Shown: piece by piece, positions 1 to 12,200 of the stretch
Layout: every line of letters starts with the position of its first letter
Numbering within the stretch: the first letter of the stretch is position 1
Assembly (NCBI RefSeq): GCF_902686445.1
Contig: NC_062213.1
Coordinates: 57,175,268 to 57,239,267 of the forward strand
Direction of reading: 5' to 3'
Source: Sciurus carolinensis
Taxonomy: Eukaryota > Chordata > Mammalia > Rodentia > Sciuridae
Length of the DNA: 64,000 bases
The notes under the pieces: model-generated
What the model was told of the DNA's origin: nothing
The model's database searches: none
Seen by the model: only the letters and a program-made list of their open reading frames with translations
Program-made: the position numbers and the translations under genes

Positions 1-1806
1 TATCTCCTTTTCACTCTAGCATTTAATTATTTTAGTATATTCTCCTTGAAGTTCATTCCAAATTATATGCTTTATAATTTTTCCTTTGTTGTCTGTTCCT
101 CCTGAAAATGAAAAGAGAAATAAAAAGTCTGTTTCTAAATAATCCATACATATTCAATATAGGTCAGAATTAATTACCACTAATTAATAAGCAATTAATT
201 ACTGCTTGAAGATCTTCAGAAGGAAGGAATGATAGTAAACACAAAAGGTGAAACTGAATAATATTATATGGAAGCAGTTTTAATGCAGAAGGCCAATGTA
301 ATTACGTGTTATCAAAATACTATGGCCATTTCTGATCAAATTATAAGACAGTAAACTCAGATGAGCATCCAAATTTGACATCTACTACTTGTATGTTACA
401 AAAAGACATTACTTGCAGGTAGGATCATAATCATTTGTCTCCTAAATGTGTTCTTGGTGAGGATGCATATAGATAGTTGGTATTGGATCTATGAATAGAT
501 TTTGCCTCTCGCTCCTACATTTTATGTCATATGTCAGTCATATGAAGATGAGAAGTATGATTTATATGTGTTCCCATAACTGTTGCCCAGTCTACTTTCT
601 GTATTTGTAAAAATATCAGTCACTAAGAGCATGATTTATTAGGGAATGTTACTGATTTTTTAAGACTAAAAATAATATAATACAGTTATTGGAAATTTTA
701 TGATATCCTTAGCAGTTTTTAGGCAGTTGCCACAATAGTTCTTTGGACTGAAGGAATGTCAATTGTACTCTTAATTAAGGAAGGTACACATGTGGAAATG
801 CCTTGCACTGAACAAGTACAATTAAAGTTCATTTGTAAAACTCACAAGAAGTTTATTGTCAACATAACTCAGAGTTCACAGAACAATGCAAACAAGACAC
901 TATGGCAGGCTGGTGAAAAAATACATCAGATTTAATATTTCTGGACATTACTGAATTTCCATTTAGTGTATTTTTACTGCCCCAAATCATACCATTAATA
1001 ATTTCATTCCTTTTATTGTATAGTTGCTTCTATTTGGGAAGGCTTATCTAAAGCAGACAGACATAATGAGTTCACAGAGTGTGAATTTATTGGTTGGGTT
1101 TTTCTAACATGGCAAGAAGCTGAGTAACAATGTGTTTGAATAGAATGTAGGTCTCTGGGTACGCAGATACAGAAAATAGTGAAAAGATAGGAAAAGGAGT
1201 CCCAAAATACAAGTGTAACTCTGTAGGAATTTGGGGAAGGGTAAACACTTGAAGGTCCATCACTGAAAAGAAAGAATAGGATCACAGTGCAGTGCCATGG
1301 AGATAAATCTCCCACAGTGTTTGCTCTAGGAAGGACTGAATGATTCCTTCAAGTGGACCATGTCCAGGTTTTCACATAAACAATCACATGCCATACATCA
1401 TAAGAGTTCAATAATGTGTAGCTTCTTAAAATGGTAGTGTACCTCTTTACCTGCAGATACCTTCTCTTACAAGGATGTTCAACATCAATCCACATTTACT
1501 AAGCCATCATTACCCCTAGAGTGTCTTCCAGAAGTGGTCTTTGATCTCATCACACCTGTTCTGAACTCCCTAACAGAAATTTCTATGTTAAAAAAGTGAA
1601 TGAAACCTAAATTCCAAAATGTAATCTTACTTTGGTTGTTATATAATTTCGGTTTATAGAGTTCTTCCCCCACTATTCAGGAACTGAGATACCTATTTAA
1701 AATTATTAAAAATAAGAGGTCAAGCCCATTGTAAAACCACAATCAAACGTAACATTACATAAGCTTTAGCTCATTCTTATTTACTCTTGAATTTAGTTTC
1801 TTTTAG
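1..1806 (+). other. IL7 intron 1, right part
   Basis: AT-rich intronic sequence ending in the exon 2 acceptor. I looked for exon 1 (a start codon followed by FHVSF) and did not find it, so exon 1 and the promoter lie to the left. I recognise no repeat family here with confidence. Confidence 0.75.
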
Positions 1807-1930
1807 GTATATCTTTGGAATTCCTCCTTTGATCCTTGCTCTGTTACCAGCAACTTCATCTGATTGTGATATTAAAGGTAAAGAAGGTAAAGAATATGAG
1901 AATATTCTAGTGATCAGCTTCAATGAATTG
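1807..1930 (+). CDS. IL7: IL7 exon 2: signal peptide and mature N-terminus
   Basis: The acceptor is TTTCTTTTAG ending at 1806 and the donor is GTATGT from 1931. The first base completes an arginine codon begun in exon 1. Then follow 41 codons starting [14 protein letters not shown], the hydrophobic core of the signal peptide. The mature protein should begin at [12 protein letters not shown], which holds the first conserved cysteine. The exon ends in phase 0 at NEL, matching the mouse SIDEL end. The open frame continues leftward as VSFR, but it has no ATG there, so the start codon must come from exon 1 by splicing. Confidence 0.95.
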
Positions 1931-4447
1931 GTATGTGCTTGTTTTGTTTTTCTTACATTTTTGCTCATTGGGAAAATATCAAATATACTTTTGGTATGTC
2001 ATTTTATAATCAAGTATCCATCTATATTTTTGGACAAAAGTGAAATAACTACTAAATAAGATGTAATGAACTACTACCTAAATATTTTAATAGTTTCATC
2101 GTTATATCATTATGTCCTTTAAAAATAAATCTTTCCTAGACCCTAAGACCCTCACTATCCATTTTGATTCTTTAACCCTTTATGACCAAATTTCTTATAA
2201 GCGTTCATTATTACACCTGCATTTCCCCACTTCCCCATTATCATGTTAGTCTCTATAGATACATTACATTAGGAGAGGATGAATAACAGAGTGTAACATC
2301 TAGAAGTTAAGGTGTACAAAGGTGTGTACATGCATATATATGCATATATATTTTGTACATATGAATCATATGTAATATCCTTTAAGTTAATTTTTATTTT
2401 TATAAATAATTTTTAATTAATCAATTTTATATTTAGAGCATATTTGGATTTATAGACTATTTGGACAAAAAGTAGAAAATTTCCATGTACTTCTTCCGCA
2501 CAGTTTTCCTTATTATTATCAGTTTGCATTAATGTAGTACATCTGTTAAAATTGATGAACCATTATTAATACATCATTGAATGAAAGCTTATAGCTGACA
2601 TTAGGGTTCACTGTTTTATACAGCTCTATGGGGTTTGGTAGACTATAATATCATGTATCCATGAGTATGGTATGACATAGAAGTAGTTTCACTGTTGTAA
2701 AACTTTCCTATGCTCACTGACTCATCCTTCCCCTTCTCCCCCTGAACTCCTGGCAACCGCAGATTTATTTACTGTATCTAGTTTTTCCCTTTCTAGAACA
2801 TTATGTAGTTGAAATCATGCAGCATATAGCCTGTTTAGGCTGCATTCCTTTATTTAGAAATGTGCATCAAAAGTTCTTCCATGCCTTTTTGTGGCTTGAT
2901 AACTCATTTTTTTCTTATTGTATAATAATGTTCCATTCAATGGATAGGCTATGGTTTATCTACTCACTGATGGAAGGATGTATTCTGGTTGCTTCCCAGT
3001 TTTGGCAATTATAAATAAAGGTTTCTATAAACTTCCATGTGCAGTGTTTGGTTGAGAACATTAGTGTTCTACTCATTTGGATAAATATCTAGGAGTCTGA
3101 CTGCTGAATCATATGGTGTGTTAGTCGGTTTTTCCTCACTGTGACCAAAACACATGACAAGAACAACTTAGAGGAGGAAAGATTTTTTTGCTCATGGTTT
3201 CAGATGTTTCAGTCAGTGCATAGCTGGCTTCATTGGCTTGGGCCTAAGGCAAGGCTGAACATCATGGTGGAAGGGTGTGGCAGAGGAAAGATGCTTTGCT
3301 CATGGTAGCTAGGAAGAGGAGAGAGTGAGAGAGCAAGAGAGAGAGGGAGAAAAGAAGGGAAGGAGCGAGAAGAAGAAGAAGAAGAAGAAGAAGAAGAAGA
3401 AGGAGGAGGAGGAGGAGGAGGAGGAGGAGGAGGAGGAGGAGGAGGAGGAGGAGGAGGAGGAGGAGGGGGAAGAGGAGAAGAGAGAGAGATAGAGAGAGTG
3501 TGTGTGTCAGGCAGGGGAGTGGAAGAAAGAAGAGAGATAGAGAAGGGGGCCAGGAACAAGATATACTCCCCAAGGGCATGCCCACAGTGACCTACTTCCT
3601 TCAACCATGGCCCACCTGCCTACAGGTTCCACCTCCTCCCAGTAGTCCATTCAAATTATTAATACGTGAAATGGATTAATCAATTGATAGTGTTAGAGCC
3701 TCACATGCAATCACTTTTCAAAAGTCCCACCTCTGGACATTACTGCATTGGGGACCAAGTCTTAACACATGAAATTTGAGGGGCATTCTAGAGCCAAAAC
3801 ATAACAAATTATAAAATTATGCTTAGCTTTGTATAAAACTGCCAAAGTGTTTTCCAAAGTGGCTGCACCATTTCACATTCTCCAAGGAGTTTGTTAATAA
3901 TGGTCTTTGAGATTTCCTATATTGATAATCATGCCATTTGCAAAAGTTAATTTTCTTTTATGGTTTAAGAAATATATCAATACAATGTGATATATTGATT
4001 TAATATGTAATCAGTCCTTTTCATGGTTAAAACTGTACATGACAAAGATAAATCCTATCTCAAATATTCATAAAATGGGAGAAATTATCTTATCTGTTCC
4101 TTCCTTCCACTCTTTCTTCCTCATATTTATGTTGAAATGGTATGATGTCCTGGGACATTGAGAGTTCTACCTCTTGGAATTTGAGTTTGGGGAAATTCAA
4201 GATAATGCTGAACACTACCACAAAGATGCCTGACTTTCCCCCTTGACCAGAAAAAAAAAAACATAAACACTAAATAGTAAATGTGCAATTTATACTTCAT
4301 GCTATTTTTGATAATACATTAAGTGCTCTGAGTAATATTTTGATTTAGAGTAACATTTCTCATTCAATTTTATTGGCTGGGCAAAGAACCAAATAGTATT
4401 TCAACAACATTTACAAATAACTATGTGTGTAAAAATCTGGAAAGGTA

Positions 4448-4492
<45 letters not shown>

Positions 4493-7400
4493 CGAGATAG
4501 GGATGCCATCAGATATTCAAAAGGAGAGGTTTATCCAGTGGATTCATGGCACATTTTTTTCTGGAAACATAGAGCATATTATCTAATTAACACACATAAC
4601 CAGAACAAGAGCAACAACAGCAATGATATTATTTTAAAAAAGCAAAGCATGGCTACTCTTCTCCAGATTGATTCACAAGACATGGAAGAGGACCCAACTG
4701 ATCGGTCCAACTGAAAAGTGCCATTATAGTCATAAGTATACTTCTGGAAAATAGGAGTTGATAAATTCTAGGAGAGGAGAAAGAAAGTCAGAAAGAAGGG
4801 TAATTCTTTGTGAACATATGTAGTCATTCAATTCCTCAGCATTTGCTAGGTGCTTCACAGACACCAGCAGGTTTAAGTCTCAGGGACACCATAATAATAC
4901 TAATATTAATGGTGTCCTTCTAATGATTAAGTGATTTACATATGTCAAACTATTTCCTTACAATACTCCTATGAGAAAAATACTCTTATTACTCTCACAT
5001 CACAAAGAAAGAATCTGAGATCAAGGGTCACCAAGCAGCAGAGCCAGGATCTTAGCCCACGCACCTCAACACCACAATCCTGTTTCCCAATGGCAATCTC
5101 TGTGGTAGTTTAATCATTCTTCAGACCTTTATTTGAGGCCTGATATGTGCACATAGAAAACCCTCTTGTTCAGGTGGTGGTAGATTTGGGAATGCATTTA
5201 ATGGTAAACCAGGAATAGATCCTTCTTTGAGAAGCTCACATTTGGGTACTGCATAAGTTTTGGTGGTAAAGAATGCAAATGGTAGCTTTAAAGAAAAGAA
5301 GAGCAACCACCACATTACTATTGCAAACAGATTGTTTGTGGGCAAAGCTTGGAAATGAAGAAGCCATAAACTGTGATACAACACAGATCAATTTGAGCTG
5401 AAGGGAGAGTGCATGTTGTGGGGTATCTAACATATTTAGATAGTATACCTTGTTAAGCCTGCACTTCCTATACAAATTTAGCATTTATTTATATACTACA
5501 ATATTCTCAGGGTAACTTCTATGTACATTAATAATGATATACATAAAAATAAAGATTTATATAAAATGAGATTAAAAAACTAGATAGATTTGCTAACATT
5601 TTCTTCAAGTGAACATGAAATAGAGTTATAGTAGTAAAAATGTGGAAATGATTCCAACTCTAATTAGGAGTCCCAACAGAGCCCAGGGTAAGGATGAGAT
5701 TCATTCTTTCTACTTAATGCAGAGGGAAAGAAAGTTCATAATAAATGATAAGGTGCCTTATTCTATGTGATCTGCCAAATATGGAGTGCAGATTTCTAGA
5801 ATTGTAGTGACTAAATTAAATAGAATCAGCATTTTATGTTTCTTGGTACATATTGCCAAATTATTTTTTGGAAAGAATGGATAGATTTGTAATTCTTATA
5901 TCAATATATGATATCATCACTCTTGTCAGCTCTTATTATTTTTACTTTAAAAACCACCTGCAAGGCAATAGAAAATTTACCTTTATTTGAATTTATATTT
6001 CTTCCAGTGTTAGTGACATTGGTTATTTTTAAAGTTTTTTCTTCCTATCTATAAAGTGCTAATTTAAAACCTATAAATAAATAGAAGGAAGAACAGTAGA
6101 ACAGAGGAAAAAAATGAGGGAGGAAGGAGGGGAGAGAAAATACAGGAGACTGGATTGGAACAAATTATATCTCATGCTTGTATGATTGTATCAAAAGGAA
6201 TCCCAATATGATGTATAACCATAATGCACTATTGGTATTGAGATAAAATTCATTCTTTTAAAAATCATAATTCAGTGACTTTTAGTATATTCAAAAGTTG
6301 TATAATCATCATTGCTATCTGATTCCAATATATCTTCATCACCCAAAAAGAAATTCTGTACCCATTAGTAGTAATTTTTCATTCCTCCTTATTAGCCACG
6401 GGCAAACATTAGTATGCTTTCTGTCTCTACAGATTTCTCTTTTCTGGACACTTCATAGAAATGGAATCATACAATATGGAGCCTTTTGCACTGGAATTCT
6501 TTGAGCATAATGTTTTTAAGGTTCATTCATAGGATAATGTATTGATAATTCATTTCTCTATGGCTCAACAAAATGATTTGTATGGAGGTGCCATATTTAT
6601 CCATTCATCAGTTGCTGGACATTTGTTTCTTTTTCTTTGCTATTATATATAATGCTACTATAAATGTTGGTATGCGAGTTTTGATAAAAAATTTTTTGAG
6701 ATCTAGGAGTGGAATTGTTGAGTCATATTGCTATTGGCCTTTGTTGTTCAGAGATTTTTAGTTACTGCTTTGATCTCATTACTCATTATTGGTCTGTTGA
6801 GATTATCTATTTCCTCTTGATTCAGTCTTGGTAGGTTGTATGTGTCCAGGAATTTATCCCTTTCTTTAAGTTTGCCAATTTGTTAGCAAATATAATTGCA
6901 CATAGCATTTTCTTATGATGTTTTATGTTTCCATAGTATCCATTGTAATGTTTCTTTTGTCATCTTTGATATCATGGACTTGGATATTCTCTATTTTTCT
7001 TAGCTAGTCTAGCTAAAGGTTTATCATCTTAAAAAAAATCATTTTCCTTGATCTTTGTTGTGTTTTAGTCCTGATGTCATTTATTTCTTCTCTGATCTTT
7101 ATTATTTTTTTTCCTCCTGCTAATCTGTAAGTTGATTTGTTGTTGTTTGTTGTTTGTTTTGTTTTTACTTTGAGGTGTGTTATTAGTTATTTAAAATATG
7201 TATAATATTTGAAAATAATTTCAGTGTATACATTCATTGCTATAAACTCTAAATGCTGCTTTTGATAGATTCCCAAGTTTTTGATATGTTGTTTTCATTT
7301 GTTTTATGAATTTTTCCCTTTTTATAATAATAAATTCTTCACTCATAATTTAGAAATGTTGTTAAATTTCCATGTATCTACATAGTTTTTTCATTGTTCT

Positions 7401-9181
7401 TCTTGTCATTGAATTATATAGTTTTATTCCATTGGGGTCTGAGAAAATATATGACATGATTTGAATTTTTAAAGATTTGTTAAGACTTGACTTATGTCCA
7501 AACATATGGGCTATCCCATATGAAAATCCATTTGCTGGTGAAAAGAATATATAGTCTGGTACTATTGAATGAAATGTTCTATAAATGAGTGTTAGACCCA
7601 TTTGCTCTATAGTATGTTTTAACTCCTGTGTGTCTTTGTTGATTTTCTGTCTGGATTATCTGTTCATTGATGAAAATAGGTGTTGAAATCTCCAACTATT
7701 TTTGTATTGAAATCTGCCTGTCCCTTTAGATCTCATAATATTTGTTTTATATATGTGGGTGATCCAATGTTGGGTGCAAATATGTTTATAATGGTTTGAA
7801 CCTTTCATCATGTATGACTGTCTTTGAATCTTTTTAGAGTTTTTTATATAAAGTTTGTTTTATCTGATATAAGCATAGCTACTCCTGCTCATATTTAGTT
7901 GCTGTTTACATAGCCCTTTAAGTCTGTCCGTGTATATACTAGTGAAGTCGGTTTCTTGTAGGCAGCATATAGTTGGGTCTTGCTATTTTTATCCATTCAG
8001 TCAATTTATGTCTTTTGATTGTTAAACTTAATCTACATACAAAGTTTTTTATTGTTTTGTTTATTTTTTGTTTCTTTCCAATTTTTATTAATCTTTTTTT
8101 TTTAATTGTCTAAACTACTGTATCCTCAAGTTTAGAAATGCATTCTTCAGTTTGGCCTGATGTGGAATGCTCTTACTTGTATTTTTAACTTAATTTAATT
8201 TGTTGAGGTTTTCAGCTCTGATTTCTGATTATTTTTATGATTTCTATCTCTATTAAATTTCTAATTCATATCTTTAATGGTTTTTCTCACTTTATTGCAT
8301 TGTCTCTATATTCTCTTATATCTCACTGAGTTTCCTTAGGATCATTAGTTTAAATTCTTTTTCAGGCATTTCATAGATTTCCTGCACATTTGGATCTATT
8401 TCTGGAGAACAATTCTGTTCCCTTAGAGGCACCATGCTTCCTTGCTTTTTCATGTTTCTTGTGTCCATACATGAATGTGTGCTCATCTGGTGGAACATTC
8501 AAGTCTCTCTATTTTATGGAGTAGCTTTTGTGGGAAAAATTTTTTTATTCACATAAGATACAGGATATCAATTGAAAAGATTGTTTGAATTTGGTTCTAA
8601 GTGAGCTCAACAATGTAACCTACATTTGATTTATTCAAGTATAGACAATGTCACCAGTGTCTACTAGTGACTCAATAGTCTAGATTGCACCTTTTCATGA
8701 AGATAATTGTGTGACTTTGCAGTAAATGTGGGTTTCCAAAGGTGCATGTCCTTAGGTCCTGCAGAGTTAAGTGTCAATTGTTTCAGGCTTATGATAGCAA
8801 CAACCATGGTCCTGGTGGCATGGGATGTGGAGATACCTTTCCCAGGGTCTCAAAAGCAATTATTGTTGATGTCAGGTGTTGTGGCACCTTCTCCATGGTC
8901 CTAGAACCACAGCATATAAAGGGGAACATTCCCAAATCCTGCAGGATGAACACAGCTAATGCTGGTATGTGTTTTTAACAGGCAACTGTGACCTTGGGAT
9001 TGTGGAACACAAAGAGGACTTCTCCATGTTACATGAAACAGGCAAAGGTGATTCAAGGAATTTTGACACCAGCATCCCTAGTACCAAAGCCCTGGGATGT
9101 TGAAAAGACCTGTACTAGGTCTCACAGGGCAAGTTCAGGTGATGCTGGAAGTTGTGACATTCTTGGAGTTATAGGATATAT

Positions 9182-9219
<38 letters not shown>

Positions 9220-12200
9220 TAGTCACCTCTTTCTATTTTATGGAGTAGCTTTTGTAGGAAAATAATTTTTATAATATGTATAAGTGTGTGTGTGTATGTG
9301 TGTGTGTGTGTGTGTGTGTGTAATCTTCCCTGGGTCCAATGTGATATGTGTAGTTGATGCTTGGACTTTAGCAATGGTCCTGAAGCTGTAGGATATAAAT
9401 GCATACTGTACCAGTTCCTGAGAAACAAGTGTGGATGATTCTGGTGTTTTCTGGCACCAGGAACTGCAGTCCCAAGGCTATGGGCTATGGAGATTTTCCT
9501 GGGTCCCACAAGATGAGTGCAGGTGACTCCAGGGGTTGTGGTGCTAGTTGTTACTGTCCTGGAGTTGCAGAATGTGGATAGGAATACGCTCCTCAGAGCA
9601 AGTGTGAGTTGCATCTGACTGTGACATTGGTAGCTGGTCTCCTATAGCTGTAAAAGGCGGTGGGTTCTGTCCTTCACTCTATGGAATATGCACTGGATTA
9701 AGTCTTCTGGTGACATCAGGGAGCTGACTACTGGGCCTTAAGGTAGAATAGCATCTAGCAGTGAGTTGTAGCAACTCGGATTCTGAGGATTGGAGGTTAC
9801 TGCAATGTGAGTTGCTTCTTTGAAGCAAAGCAGTAATTCAGACCCCAGTGAGCTCCCCAAACTAGCTTTAAACTCTGGAAGAACTAGAATTCTGCTGTCC
9901 AAACTTCTGGTCTGCTGCTATTGTGGGGGTTGCTCATGCCTTTCCTTCTACCTTTTCCCAGAAATGTGACGTTCCCCTACAACCAGGGGACCAGGTTTTG
10001 CAGTATGCTTTGTTTCTCTTTCTATGTTGCCTTTCTGACTATCCATGCTATTTGGAGTTCCTGACACTTCTCTTTAGCCATTTTGGATTCAGCTCCTTTA
10101 TGTTGAATATTTTGGTTAACTATCAAACTCTTTTCAAAGTTGTTGTACCACTTCAATCTTACCAGCAGTGTGTTAGGGTTACAGTTTACCTACATTCTCA
10201 CACAACTTCTTGTTGTGAATTTGTTATTCTAACCAATTTTTGTGGGTAGAAAGTGGTATTTCAGAGCGATTTGCATTTCCTTAATGATCAGTAAAGTCAA
10301 GCATCCTTTAATTATTGTTCATTATTACCAGACATCTGTATATCTTCTTTGGAGGAATGTTTATATGAATCCTTTGTTCAGTTTTAAGTCACGTTATTTT
10401 ATTTTTATTTTTACTTTTCAGTTGTAAGAATTCTGTATATATTCTGAAGATGAGAACCTTATCAGACATTTCAAATTTTCAAACATTTTCTCTCATCACA
10501 TTTGCTGTCCTTTAACTTTCCTAATAGTGTCTTTGAAGTATAAACTTTTTTATTTTGATACAGTCAATTGATCTCTTTTTTCTATTGTTCATGCATTTGA
10601 TGCCATATCAAAAAAATCCATTGCCTAACCCAAGGTCACAAAGATTCTTATGCTTATTTTTATTTTCTAAGAGCTCTATAGTTTTAATTCTCACTTTTAA
10701 GTCTTTGATCATTTTGAGTTAATTTTTATACATTATAGGATGTAGGGGTCCAACTTGGTTATTTTTCATGTGTCTACTCAGTTGTGCTTTTCCATTTATT
10801 GAAAAAATAAGTTCCCCATTGAATTGTCTTGAAATTATTGTTGAAAATCATTGGAACTTAAATATATGGGTTAATTTCTGGACTCTTAATTCTATTTCAT
10901 TGATCTACATGTCTAGTCTTATGTCACAGTCTACCCTTATGACACAGTCTTTATTATTGTAGCTTTGTACTTTTTCAATTCAGAAAATTTTCTTCCAACA
11001 GTGCTTTCCTTTGTTGAATTGTTTTGACTATTATGTATTCTTGTCATGTGTATAGATACAATTTCTAATATTTATTCTTTGTATTACATACTTTTTTAGA
11101 TATTCTCTTGTGCAATTGCTTTAGAATTAAATGCAATGTAAAGTTCCTTGGTGATATATTGTCCCAGTGCAAGCATTAAGCCACAGGCACTGCACATAAG
11201 TAAGCAATGCTCAGCCAGTAGCACGGACAGAAGCAAGGACAGATCGTAGAGAAGAGGTGGGAAACTTAAGAATATTCTTTCCCTTATAGCACTTAAGATT
11301 CTTCTTCATTTTCCCATTGACTTTTACTGATATTCCCATTATCTGGTAAGTACAACATATATTACTTTAAATTCTCTGTAATTATTTTGTATGTTGACAG
11401 CTTTTTCCAATATTCACTTTTTTCTCTTGCTTTTGATGTACAGATTTTTTTTCAATGTAATTACATCCATATGATAGAATTGTACAGGATACAAAATATG
11501 CACCAAGGTGAGAAAGGTCTTCCCATTACGAAAGAGGCCAGATAAAACTACACAGTGGACAGAATTCTTAAATCCTAAAATACACCCAGGTGTTACAAAA
11601 AGGGATAGGAGATAGAAGGGATGAAAAGGAATAGAAGTATACCCTGCCAGAAAGTATACTGACAGGGTGCCACTGGATTATAGAATATATGAACCAAGAC
11701 CTTCAGAGAAGGCCTGACCCTCTGAGTATCAGACCTACCATATCAAGGAATTTGGACTTTTCCCTAGGTATCAGAAAGTCACTGAGGAGTTTGGTAGGAG
11801 GATAAAGAGAAGATACTGAATATATAGGTGCCATAAGAATGGAAATCTTTGTCTTTTGCATTCAGTGCTATACTATGAGGGGCTAGAAATTTTAATAAAT
11901 GTTTGATCAATGGATGGAAAACAAAATGACATTATCAAGTTTTTCATCTTGTAACATTTTCTGGAACCTTGTAGATAATTTGTGAGGCAGGACTGAAAAC
12001 AATAGTAAGCAATTGAAGTAATTTAGGTAAAAATTGTTGCTGGGCATGAGCCAAGACTCATAACTCTAGGGTGCTTCTGAGTGAGCTAAAAGGCTTGTTA
12101 AAACAGATGGCTGGGCTCCACCCTCAGAATGTCTCACTTTTGAGGAATTTCCATGATCTTAGAGGCCTACTAGGTAACATTTCATCCCCCCTTCCTCATA

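Larger units (their letters stand above)
6739..10091 (-). mobile_element. L1 with 5' UTR and ORF1 start, inserted in an older L1
   Basis: On the minus strand the order is: 5' end near 10090 (GAATCCAAAATGGC), a 5' UTR of about 1.5 kb with a tandem array of about 90-bp units, an ORF1 N-terminal remnant around 8316-8498 ([34 protein letters not shown] in pieces), then decayed ORF2 sequence to 6739. There is no 3' UTR and no poly(A) at the left end, so the 3' part is missing. Many stops; inactive. Confidence 0.7.

Noticed and set aside
1..1806. IL7 exon 1 and promoter within the window
   Set aside because: No start codon followed by the expected FHVSF residues and no GC-rich promoter region was found.
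1787..2059. The frame around IL7 exon 2 read as a complete 90-residue protein
   Set aside because: It begins at TTG, not ATG, and runs through the GTATGT donor into the intron; only 1807-1930 is coding.
3230..3604. Long proline-rich and leucine-rich open frames on the minus strand
   Set aside because: They are translations of the GAA/GGA microsatellite inside an LTR; low-complexity artefact.
8988..9614. Plus- and minus-strand frames through the 90-bp array
   Set aside because: They are products of L1 5' UTR repeats and (AT)n/(TG)n microsatellites; no conserved protein.
8731..9660. The 90-bp periodic array as a satellite or CRISPR-like array
   Set aside because: Units are contiguous and diverged, with no constant repeat plus unique spacer pattern, and the location upstream of an L1 ORF1 explains them.
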